Below, in pieces: positions 44,392-52,028 of a stretch of DNA of 64,000 nt. The first letter of the stretch is position 1. Each line of letters opens with the position of its first letter. A model generated the notes under the pieces. That model saw only the letters and a program-made list of their open reading frames with translations, ran no database searches and was not told where the DNA came from. Source of the stretch: Neolewinella agarilytica (GTDB lineage: Bacteria > Bacteroidota > Bacteroidia > Chitinophagales > Saprospiraceae); NCBI RefSeq assembly GCF_900110645.1, contig NZ_FOFB01000011.1, positions 62,001 through 126,000 on the forward strand, written 5' to 3'. Position numbers and translations under genes: made by a program.

Positions 44392-46260
44392 TTACAGCGA
44401 GCGGATATATCCATCCAATTCGCCTTCTCCTGCTGCGGGCAACTTCTTGCGTAGACGGTACTTAGCCTTGTAGAGGCTGTCTTGCGTTACACTTAGTATG
44501 GAGCCCACTTCCTGATTATTGAGCTGCATCTTGATCAGGGCTGCGAGCCGCAGCTCGCGGGGGGAGAGGGAGGCGTTGGCGGCAAGCTTTAGCCGCTCCT
44601 CAAAGTCTCCGTGTACTCCCTGGAAGTAAGTCCGGAAATTGGTCCAGTCCGTATCGATCCGTTCTTCGGAGTTTAACTCCCGAAGCATACCGTCGAGCTT
44701 TTTTCGGTCGTCGGGGCGTTCGCCCCGAATCTGTTGTAACTCTTCACCAAGTTGGTCCAGAAGTTGTCCCTTCTGTGCCATTTGCAGGGCGTGAGTGCTC
44801 AGCTCCTTTTGCTGATTCTTTACTTTAATGGCCAGCTGATCCTTTTCCAGTTGCTGTCGTTTCCCGCGTTGCTGGTAACTATAGCCCCCGGCAAACAGTA
44901 AGAATAATAAGGCAGCCAGACCGACACCCAGAGCAGTTTTCTGTAGCCGGTCCACTTCTGCCTGACTTTCCAACAAGGCCAGCTGGCTCTTCTGCTCACT
45001 GATGAGGCGATCTTTCTTTTCTTTCTCAAACAGTAGCGTGAGTTCGGCTAACTTATCCGATTGTTCCTTGCGGTAAAGGCTGTCCTGAAAACCCTGTCGT
45101 AAAACCATATAGTCGTAGGCCTTCTCATAGTCTCCGCGCTTGCGGGAAATGATGGCCAGCTGACCGTAGCCCTTGTGCGCTAATTCGAGCCGGCCTTGTT
45201 CCGTGACAATCTCGATGGCTTCTAGTCCATTGCGTCTGGCTTCCACCAGATTGTTCAGGTTCAGCTGTACACCGGAAAGGTAGGTAAGCACTTCTCCCCG
45301 AAGTCTCCGGTCTTCTTCTTTGCGAAGTAGTTTTTCCGCCCGGACGAATTGGTCTTCAGCTTTGGTATGATCTCCAACGGACCAGTAGACATTGCCCAGG
45401 ATGTTCCGAATGTCGATCTCCAGGTCTCCCATGCCACCATTTTCAATGTAGGTGAGGCCACGCTCTCCGTATTGAATGGCATTCTCAAAATCACCAATGG
45501 CCTGGTAGCAAGTAGCCAGGTTTATCAGCGAAACGGTTGCGAAGTAATAGTCATGTGTCCGCTCGTAATACTTCAAGGACCGCAGGAAGTACTCCGCCGA
45601 AGTACCGTAATCATTCAGGGCTTGATAGGCAAAGGCAATCTCTTGCTCCGCATCCGCCATTCGGGCGCTGTCACCTGCTTCCCGGGCGAGCTCAAAAGCA
45701 GAACTGGCATATTTAACGGCCTCGGCCTCATCTCCTTGTTCCCGGGCAATGGTGGCTGTGAGCTTATTCACGGCACTGCGCTGGCGAAGGTGTTTGGGGT
45801 TGGTGAAGCAACTATCAGCCAGTAAGAGGTAGTGTTTTGCTGAGTCATACCGGCCGGCTCCCTGATGGATGATGGCCGTATTGAAAAGTAATACACCACT
45901 TTGCAGCAGATTGTCGGTTTGCCGGTAATAGGGTCGGGCAAGAGTGTAGTAATAGAGGGCGCTGTCGCTTTCGCCCATGTAATCCAGGTTGATGCCCAGC
46001 ACCCGATTGCCGACGGCCGTCCACTCGTCGTTTTTAGTGATTTTCGCTTCCCGAATAATCTGTCGGGCAAAACCGACGGAGCTCAACAGGTCGTTATTCA
46101 GGGTAGTTAGCCAGAGCTGGCTAAGGGTGTTAAACCGCAGGCTATCCCCCACAGCATGAAGCTCCAAATCTGTGCGCAGGCTATCCATCACTTCCTGATC
46201 CTGCCCGGAAAGGTTGGTCACTGACCATAATAGCAACAGTAAAATCAGGCCTGAACGCAT
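44392..46260 (-). CDS. TPR sensor with transmembrane helix and C-terminal HTH domain
   Basis: The 622-residue protein has a signal peptide, about ten tetratricopeptide repeats in the periplasm (residues 30-390), a coiled coil, one transmembrane helix (TALGVGLAALLFLLFAGGY, about residue 430), a second coiled coil, and a C-terminal LuxR-like helix-turn-helix (SPRELRLAALIKMQLNNQEV... SLYKAKYRLRKKL). This architecture is common in Bacteroidota one-component regulators. It could control the adjoining LamG gene through the CCGGAC sites. The box TATATTTG lies upstream. Confidence 0.88.
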   Translation of the reverse strand: MRSGLILLLLLWSVTNLSGQDQEVMDSLRTDLELHAVGDSLRFNTLSQLWLTTLNNDLLSSVGFARQIIREAKITKNDEWTAVGNRVLGINLDYMGESDSALYYYTLARPYYRQTDNLLQSGVLLFNTAIIHQGAGRYDSAKHYLLLADSCFTNPKHLRQRSAVNKLTATIAREQGDEAEAVKYASSAFELAREAGDSARMADAEQEIAFAYQALNDYGTSAEYFLRSLKYYERTHDYYFATVSLINLATCYQAIGDFENAIQYGERGLTYIENGGMGDLEIDIRNILGNVYWSVGDHTKAEDQFVRAEKLLRKEEDRRLRGEVLTYLSGVQLNLNNLVEARRNGLEAIEIVTEQGRLELAHKGYGQLAIISRKRGDYEKAYDYMVLRQGFQDSLYRKEQSDKLAELTLLFEKEKKDRLISEQKSQLALLESQAEVDRLQKTALGVGLAALLFLLFAGGYSYQQRGKRQQLEKDQLAIKVKNQQKELSTHALQMAQKGQLLDQLGEELQQIRGERPDDRKKLDGMLRELNSEERIDTDWTNFRTYFQGVHGDFEERLKLAANASLSPRELRLAALIKMQLNNQEVGSILSVTQDSLYKAKYRLRKKLPAAGEGELDGYIRSL

Positions 46261-46288
46261 AGGTTTTGGATGGGATGAAAGGTTTTGA

Positions 46289-46296
46289 CAAATATA
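46289..46296 (-). promoter_or_regulatory. -7 box of the TPR-HTH regulator
   Basis: TATATTTG on the minus strand matches TAnnTTTG perfectly, 28 nt before the start. Confidence 0.6.
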
Positions 46297-46347
46297 CAGG
46301 TAAGGATAAGAAGGGGGAATAAGGGTACGAAAGTGTGAACAGCTTTC

Positions 46348-46355
46348 TATCTTTG
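46348..46355 (+). promoter_or_regulatory. -7 box of the small lipoprotein gene
   Basis: TATCTTTG, seven bases before the ATG at 46363. Confidence 0.6.
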
Positions 46356-46362
46356 CCAGTCT

Positions 46363-46860
46363 ATGCGAATGTCTACTTTACTTTTCTGCAGTTTAATTCT
46401 CCTCTTTGCTTGTGAGAATGCTTCCACCGACACTGACTCGGAGAAAATTGCCAAGCCCGATCTTTCTCAGGACATTTTGGGGACCTGGGAAACGATCGAA
46501 ATTGAAGTCCATTCCCCCACCTACCAAGGAGTAGATACTACTGTTCATCAGACTATCCGGGAAGGAGACTGGGGCAAGTACTTCGGCGTAAGGCCCGCTC
46601 AAACGGTTTTTACACCCGATGGAAAGCTGGTGCGTACGCACCGGATGAAAAATGGTAAGGTAGCGGACATCGTCAACGGCCTCTGGAAAATTCAGGGAAC
46701 CGATAGCCTGCTGGTCATTGAGCCCAATAAAACGCTATACTACAAACACGAGCTGGAGAACAATCTGCTAACATTGACGGGGATCGTTGACTGGGACTTC
46801 GACGGAGAGGAGGATGATGACTATCGGTCGGTGATGCGGTTGGTAAGTAAAACTCAGTAA
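46363..46860 (+). CDS. Lipocalin-like lipoprotein of unknown function
   Basis: This 165-residue lipoprotein has the lipobox LLFA|C and an acidic linker followed by a beta-rich domain that starts with ILGTWETIEIEV and ends with YRSVMRLVSK. GTWE at the first strand, followed by a FTPDGKLVR turn and a W-K-I strand, is the pattern of small Bacteroidota lipocalin-like proteins. No catalytic residues can be assigned. It is divergent from the TPR-HTH regulator. Confidence 0.7.
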   Translation: MRMSTLLFCSLILLFACENASTDTDSEKIAKPDLSQDILGTWETIEIEVHSPTYQGVDTTVHQTIREGDWGKYFGVRPAQTVFTPDGKLVRTHRMKNGKVADIVNGLWKIQGTDSLLVIEPNKTLYYKHELENNLLTLTGIVDWDFDGEEDDDYRSVMRLVSKTQ

Positions 46861-47148
46861 GCGAAAACGCGCTGCGCTTGTCTTTAAGACAGCCGCTTCG
46901 CGCTTCTGCTTTTAGGGCATCAAGACGACGATAGGTGACTTATTCTCAAGGAATGAAAACTTATTGTACTCCGTAGAGACGTCCAGTTGTTTAACTCTTC
47001 GATGGTTGGGAAAACGATGAAAATGTTGCTTAGGAAGCCATAAAAGACAGTGTTCCCGGTCAATGTTTCATAAACGGAATACCGTCTTTCGTGTGCTCTC
47101 TGCCTGAAAAGGAGCGAACCGACTCTCTAAGAGGAAAGCGCGTTGCGT
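46861..47148. other. Non-coding gap with imperfect dyads
   Basis: Just after the lipoprotein stop an AAGCG...CGCTT dyad centres on TGTCTTTAAGACA near 46888. No gene is visible in the remainder. Confidence 0.5.
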
Positions 47149-48381
47149 CTACTCGTAGCGCAGCGACTCAATCGGATCGAGCGCTGCCGCCCGCATGGCG
47201 GGGTACAGCCCGGAAAGGAGGCCGACTACCGTACAAACCACAAAGGCCATACTGATCCAAAGCCAGGGCACAATGAAGTTGCCTCCGGTAGCAATCGCCA
47301 CACCGTTGCCTGCGGCAACTCCGAGAAGAATACCCAGGATACCGCCTAACTGGCAGATCACAATAGCTTCAATCAGGAACTGCAGGAGCACGTTGCGGCG
47401 GGTGGCTCCAAGGGCCTTGCGTACGCCGATTTCCCGGGTACGCTCCGTTACCGATACCAACATAATGTTCATTAACCCGATGGCCGCACCGAGCAGGGTC
47501 ATTAGTCCGATACTGACGGCCGCCAGGCGAAGGGTGACGGTATTGTCTTTGATGATGCTAACGAGGTCGGAACTATTCTCCACCTCGAAGTCATTCTCCT
47601 GGCCGGCGCGCAGCCGCCGGACATTACGCATCGTTACCGTCGCCTCCGCCATCGCCGCTTCTACCCGCGTAGGGTCATCGATGGCAATGAGAATGTCGTA
47701 GCTCGTCCGGTTACTCCCATAGTAGCGTTTAGCGGTCTGTAGCGGGATGAGGACGCGGCGGTCCTGACTGGTATTCATACTGCTGCCACGGCTCTTCAGG
47801 GAACCTACTACGGTATATCGCAAGTTGCCTGCCGTGATCTCTTTGCCAAGAGCTGAAGACGCTTTCCCACCGAATAAATCTTCCACCAGGTCGTGTCCAA
47901 TGATGGCAATATTACTTCCTTCGTTGACTTCGCGATCCGTGAAATTGCGGCCAAACTCAATGTCGTAGCCCTTACTGTTCAGATAATTCGTGGTCATCCC
48001 GAATAAGGCAACATTGGGGTTGGTCTCTTTTTCCCCGTGTTTCACCACGGTGGCACCCGTTGCGAAGAAGCTGATGCTGATGTCAGAAGGATAGTCGTAG
48101 CGTTCCAGGAACTCCGTCGCCTGATCGTAGGTAAAGGGAGCAGACCGGGTGCGTGGCCCCCGGTTTCCCCGCAAGGAAGTACTTACCCGATTGATCTCGA
48201 TGGTATTGGCTCCCAGACTGGAGAGATTGGACGATAAGGAGTAGATCGCCGCGTCAATCGCCGTCAAAATACCGACCAGAGCCATGATGCCGACGGCAAT
48301 GATCAACATCGTCAGCAAAGCCCGTAGCATGTTAGCGCGGATACTGCGGTAAGCGACCCGGAAGTTTTCAAGAGTTCCCAT
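47149..48381 (-). CDS. MacB-type ABC transporter permease
   Basis: The 410-residue protein has the FtsX/MacB layout: one N-terminal transmembrane helix (LLTMLIIAVGIMALVGILTA), a periplasmic MacB_PCD domain (about residues 45-245), and three C-terminal helices with the motif EIGVRKALGATRRNVLLQFL (about residues 320-339) and GLYPAMRAAALDPIESLR. MacB-like permeases act in mechanotransmission for lipoprotein or peptide export. The ATPase partner is not adjacent in this window. It is preceded by a perfect TACATTTG box at 48389-48396. Confidence 0.92.
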   Translation of the reverse strand: MGTLENFRVAYRSIRANMLRALLTMLIIAVGIMALVGILTAIDAAIYSLSSNLSSLGANTIEINRVSTSLRGNRGPRTRSAPFTYDQATEFLERYDYPSDISISFFATGATVVKHGEKETNPNVALFGMTTNYLNSKGYDIEFGRNFTDREVNEGSNIAIIGHDLVEDLFGGKASSALGKEITAGNLRYTVVGSLKSRGSSMNTSQDRRVLIPLQTAKRYYGSNRTSYDILIAIDDPTRVEAAMAEATVTMRNVRRLRAGQENDFEVENSSDLVSIIKDNTVTLRLAAVSIGLMTLLGAAIGLMNIMLVSVTERTREIGVRKALGATRRNVLLQFLIEAIVICQLGGILGILLGVAAGNGVAIATGGNFIVPWLWISMAFVVCTVVGLLSGLYPAMRAAALDPIESLRYE

Positions 48382-48388
48382 AACGGCT

Positions 48389-48396
48389 CAAATGTA
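48389..48396 (-). promoter_or_regulatory. -7 box of the MacB-type permease
   Basis: TACATTTG, seven bases before the ATG at 48381. Confidence 0.6.
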
Positions 48397-48752
48397 AAGA
48401 TTCATCGCCGGGTCAGGCCGGCTTTTCGACGAATGGACGGTGCTGGTCGTCGTTTGAGGGCTAAGCCGCTGGCCGGATCGAAGCGATAATGGAGGCCTCC
48501 GGAGGTTAATCGCTAGTGTTCTTCATTTTACCCCCGCACGCACGCGAGGCACTCCATCGCCGGCTACGCCGCTCTTGCGTACCTCGCTAAGCCGCAGACT
48601 CGTCCCTGTCGGGACTACGGACTGTCCGAGGGTGTTAAATATATCGTTCTGTTTGGGGTTTTACGGGAGGTGTTCGATTTTATCGCATATCGCATATCCT
48701 CACGCGGCAGCTACTATCAATCTATCACTACTACCAATACTACCATACTCCC

Positions 48753-48760
48753 TACCTTCG
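48753..48760 (+). promoter_or_regulatory. -7-like box before the flippase
   Basis: TACCTTCG is followed by four C residues and the ATG. Confidence 0.5.
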
Positions 48761-48764
48761 CCCC

Positions 48765-50327
48765 ATGTCCCTACGTAAACTCGGTAGTGAAACGATGATC
48801 TACGGCCTGAGCAATGTGCTTGGAAAGCTGCTGAATTTTGTGTTGGTAACCTACTTTATTTCCCGCTTGATGAGCCGGGAAGAGTTCGGAGTCGTGGCGG
48901 ATTTAATGTTCTGGACCGGATGGTTAATTGCACTGCTGGTTTTCCGGATGGATACGGCACTGTTTCGTTTCGCGAGTAGGGGAGACTATCATCCGGGAGC
49001 CGTTTTTAGCCGGTTAGATGGTCTTGTTCAGCGCATTGGCCTTGCTTTTTTGCTGCTTGGTATGGTTTTTTCTAAGCCTATCAGTACCTGGCTGGGGTAT
49101 GAAAATCAGGTGCCCTACGTGCTATTGGTGATGCTGACTATCTTTTTGGATGTCGTCGTTGCGGTGCCACTGGCCAGACTCCGGCAGTTTGAGCGGGCCT
49201 GGTTCTTTGTGGCCGTTAATCTGGGCAATGTTATCGTCAATATCTTCTTCGTATTCCTCTTGTTATACCTTCTGCCGAAGTACCCCCAGCTTATCGAAAA
49301 TTATACTCCCTGGACCTACCGGCCAGGGCATGAAGTGGGTTACTATCTGGCTGCAGTCTGTATTGCTTCGCTGGCACGCTTCCTGGCACTTACGATCGAT
49401 ACTTATGTCACCTTTACCAGGCCTGCGGAGGAGAAGCTACCGATGGATTTTCCGGCTATTCTTCCGGAAAATGTCAATAAAGTACCCAGCTGGAAGACCA
49501 TTTTCAGCTATACCGCTCCACTGACGCTGGTTGCCGTGGCGGGCATTTACAATGCTCAGTCGGGGCCAACAATGCTTAAGGAACTAGCCGGTACGGGGTC
49601 GATGATAGACAATCTCACGTACTCCGGCCTGTTCAGTGCAGCGATGAAAATCGCCATTATACTGAACCTCTTCATTACGGCTTATAACTACGCCGCCGAG
49701 CCATTTTTCTTCAAACAAACCGGGAAGGATCTGGCCACGGCTGACCGAACAATCTATGCGGATGCCTGCCGGGCCTATGGCTTGATTGCCACCCTTGCCT
49801 CCGCGGGTATTCTCTTGTTTTTGCCCTGGCTTTCACTCATCGTACCGGTTGAGTATCACAGCGGTCTGGTCATTCTCCCGGTATTGCTGTGTGCTAACCT
49901 CCTCTTTGGTCTGTACGCTAATTTTTCGATTGCCTACAAGCTTACGGATCGCACTTGGTTGGGTGGTGGCATCGCGCTCATTGGCAGTATTATCATCTAT
50001 TTCATCAATGCCCGCTACGCAGCGGAGTTAACCATCTGGGCGCCCGCCTGGGGCATGTTGGCCTGTTATGCCGTAATGTGTATACTGGCATGGTTTGTCT
50101 CCCGTAAATATTTCCCAGTGGATTATCCTCTCCTCCGCATTGGCTTGTACCTGCTGTTGGCCCTCGGCGCAACGATGCTGGCCGCCAGGCTGGAAGGCGC
50201 GGATAACTGGACCATTGCGGGCGCGGACGCAGGTGCAAAGTGGTACATCCGGGGAGCCGTGTTTACCTTGCTACTGGCCGCCTTCGGCGCCCTGGAACAT
50301 AAATGGGTGCGCAGAACGTTCTTCTAA
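48765..50327 (+). CDS. Polysaccharide flippase (Wzx/MVF family)
   Basis: The 520-residue integral membrane protein has about 14 hydrophobic helices and the N-terminal signature ETMIYGLSNVLGKLLNFVL... FISRLMSREEFGVVAD of oligosaccharide/lipid-linked sugar flippases in the MOP superfamily. It probably moves undecaprenyl-linked sugar units across the inner membrane. The loop GADNWTIAGADAGAKWYIRG (about residues 476-495) contains residues encoded by an exact copy of the dispersed motif, located between the last two helices. No other polysaccharide genes adjoin it. Confidence 0.92.
   Translation: MSLRKLGSETMIYGLSNVLGKLLNFVLVTYFISRLMSREEFGVVADLMFWTGWLIALLVFRMDTALFRFASRGDYHPGAVFSRLDGLVQRIGLAFLLLGMVFSKPISTWLGYENQVPYVLLVMLTIFLDVVVAVPLARLRQFERAWFFVAVNLGNVIVNIFFVFLLLYLLPKYPQLIENYTPWTYRPGHEVGYYLAAVCIASLARFLALTIDTYVTFTRPAEEKLPMDFPAILPENVNKVPSWKTIFSYTAPLTLVAVAGIYNAQSGPTMLKELAGTGSMIDNLTYSGLFSAAMKIAIILNLFITAYNYAAEPFFFKQTGKDLATADRTIYADACRAYGLIATLASAGILLFLPWLSLIVPVEYHSGLVILPVLLCANLLFGLYANFSIAYKLTDRTWLGGGIALIGSIIIYFINARYAAELTIWAPAWGMLACYAVMCILAWFVSRKYFPVDYPLLRIGLYLLLALGATMLAARLEGADNWTIAGADAGAKWYIRGAVFTLLLAAFGALEHKWVRRTFF
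50220..50237 (+). repeat. Dispersed 18-bp motif, exact copy, in the flippase
   Basis: GGCGCGGACGCAGGTGCA, identical to consensus, in frame as G-A-D-A-G-A in an extramembrane loop. Confidence 0.9.
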
Positions 50328-50353
50328 CGAACAAAGCTTCTTCCAACTTACCT

Positions 50354-50373
50354 TGCACCCGCGCTCCGGCGCC
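50354..50373 (-). repeat. Dispersed 18-bp motif, variant, upstream of the SGNH gene
   Basis: The minus strand reads GGCGCCGGAGCGCGGGTGCA (two extra bases), seven bases before the ATG at 50380. Confidence 0.5.
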
Positions 50374-50379
50374 CAACCC

Positions 50380-51069
50380 ATGAATCTCCTTCGAACGATG
50401 TTGAACTGCCTCCGCTTTCTTACCCTCGGTCTTTTGCTAAGCCTCCTGAGCTGCACGCCCTCCCTTTCGAAAAAACACCTGCTCGTCATCGGTGACAGCA
50501 ACGGCGCCGGCAAAGGCTGGGTCTACGCCCTGCAGGAAACCCGCGGCGGTGGCCCCCTCGTGAACACCGCCCTGGGCGGAAATACCGTAGGCTTCAACTG
50601 GCGCAATAAACTGGAATACAACTCGCTGGAAAATCTCACCAGCTACCTGCGCAAAGGCTACGCACAAATGGGTAAAATCGATGAAGTACTCATCTCTCTG
50701 GGCACCAACGATTGCAAAGTCGAGTTCGCTGACCGCCACCCTGAGATCATCCTCAACGCCGCCACCCTGGTGACCCGAACCCGTGCTTTTTTCACAGAAC
50801 GCGGGCAGGAAGTCCCCCGCATCGTCCTCATCAGCCCGCCTCCGGCTGGCCAAAACACCGCTGTCTCCGACGAATTTCAGGGCGTCTCCGCCTGCGTCTC
50901 CCAACTCACCGGCCAACTCCGCGAACTGGCCACCAAAGAGGGCCTCTGTTTCGTGGATCTGCAGCAAAACCCCGGAGCCAAAGCCCTCGCTTTCAGCGAT
51001 GATGGAATCCATTTCTCCAGCGCCGGCTATGAATTGATGGCGGAGGCGATCTTGAAGGAGTGTTATTGA
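50380..51069 (+). CDS. SGNH/GDSL-type hydrolase lipoprotein
   Basis: The frame is open far upstream within the flippase gene, but the ATG at 50380 gives the lipoprotein signal LGLLLSLLSC (lipobox LLS|C). The 229-residue protein shows block I IGDSNG (Ser nucleophile), a block III-type G-T-N-D and block V DDGIHFS (Asp and His). It is an esterase or acetylhydrolase, perhaps acting on polysaccharide acetyl groups. It lies 52 bp after the flippase on the same strand, and a shared role in surface glycan modification is plausible. Confidence 0.88.
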   Translation: MNLLRTMLNCLRFLTLGLLLSLLSCTPSLSKKHLLVIGDSNGAGKGWVYALQETRGGGPLVNTALGGNTVGFNWRNKLEYNSLENLTSYLRKGYAQMGKIDEVLISLGTNDCKVEFADRHPEIILNAATLVTRTRAFFTERGQEVPRIVLISPPPAGQNTAVSDEFQGVSACVSQLTGQLRELATKEGLCFVDLQQNPGAKALAFSDDGIHFSSAGYELMAEAILKECY

Positions 51070-51306
51070 TAGTAATGTAGTCGGTAATAATGTCGTAGCT
51101 GCCGCTGTTTCAGGGCCCGCTGCTGCGCGGCTGGAGGGATAGTAATGTAGTATTGTAGTCGGTAGTAATGTAGTGGCTGCCGCTGTTTCAGGGCCCGTTG
51201 CTGCGCGGCTGGAGGGATAGTAATGTAGTATTGTAGCCGGTAGTAATGTAGTGCCTCCCCCTCGCGGCAGCTACTACCAAACTACAATACTACCAAACTA
51301 CATTAC
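51066..51306. repeat. 78-bp direct repeats with an inverted copy, TAGT-rich family
   Basis: GCTGCCGCTGTTTCAGGGCC starts at 51098 and 51176, a 78-bp period. Each is preceded or followed by AGTAATGTAGT(A/C)-type iterations. From about 51264 the sequence turns to GCGGCAGCTACTACC and TACATTACT, the inverse of the left arm. The region lies between convergent genes and could act as a bidirectional terminator. Confidence 0.8.
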
Positions 51307-51830
51307 TCTTCATAATCACTAGGCTCCGCCTCCGAAATGATCATCGGAATCTCGTTCCGGATACTCTTCTGCTCTGCCTGCGACAAATGCGCGTAAATTT
51401 TGCCATAGCGCTCGTTGGATTTATCGTCCCAGAGGCTGCGGTACCCGGCCTTCAGAGCATCGTAAACCTGTAAGTAGGTGGCGTAGCTGGTGCCCCGGTC
51501 GTGGGTGAGGCTGATGACGGCCTCGTTTGGCGCCCGCTTAGGAGAGATGACGTGCTCCCTGATCAGACCTGGAATGTCTCTTATTTCCGCGTTTTCTTCT
51601 TCGATGAGTAGTTTGTCATCCGTGTTGATGAGTACCGTTAGCACATTTTCATCGAGAGTTTGCTGTGGTGGGGGTGGATCATTTGACCAGTCCGGCAGGC
51701 GCACCAGCACCCCCTGGTCTTCCTGAATTGTAGTAGTGACGAGGAAGAAAATGAGCAAGAGAAAGGCGATGTCGGCCATGGAGCCGGCGTTCACGGCGGG
51801 GGACTCCCGACGCGTCTTTTTATCAGACAT
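51303..51830 (-). CDS. exbD: ExbD/TolR-type biopolymer transport protein
   Basis: The frame is open to 51974, but the ATG at 51830 gives the usual ExbD start. The 175-residue protein has a short cytoplasmic N-terminus, one transmembrane helix (IAFLLLIFFLVTTTI) preceded by the conserved Asp in MADIAFLL, and a periplasmic domain. ExbD works with ExbB to energise TonB from the proton gradient. No exbB or tonB lies beside it, which is unusual, so it may use partners elsewhere. The periplasmic domain is somewhat longer than typical. Confidence 0.88.
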   Translation of the reverse strand: MSDKKTRRESPAVNAGSMADIAFLLLIFFLVTTTIQEDQGVLVRLPDWSNDPPPPQQTLDENVLTVLINTDDKLLIEEENAEIRDIPGLIREHVISPKRAPNEAVISLTHDRGTSYATYLQVYDALKAGYRSLWDDKSNERYGKIYAHLSQAEQKSIRNEIPMIISEAEPSDYEE

Positions 51831-51899
51831 GATGTATGGATTGGTTACGACGGCAAGATGCGGTGAGGGTGCATTTTGGCGTTTGTACTGCTGAGTTTC

Positions 51900-51971
51900 C
51901 AGCTGACCGCCGTAGGCAGAAGCGAAGCTCACCCGGTGCTGTGCTACGAAGCAGCTTCGAGCGGTCAGCTG
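51900..51971. repeat. Inverted repeat upstream of exbD
   Basis: CAGCTGACCGC (51900-51910) and GCGGTCAGCTG (51961-51971) are perfect complements 50 bp apart. GCGGCAGCCACTACC (TAGT-rich family) follows at about 52001. Confidence 0.6.
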
Positions 51972-52028
51972 CATAACAGCGTGCCTTCCAACCTGCGGCA
52001 GCCACTACCAGACTACCAGACTACAGTA

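Larger units (their letters stand above)
48382..48764. other. Divergent intergenic region with promoters and hairpins
   Basis: There is no gene in the gap. It holds the permease box, two adjoining small hairpins (GTCCC-TGTC-GGGAC at 48602-48615 and CGGAC-T-GTCCG at 48618-48628), and from 48711 a GCGGCAGCTACTATC... stretch of the TAGT-rich family leading into the flippase -7 box. Confidence 0.6.
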
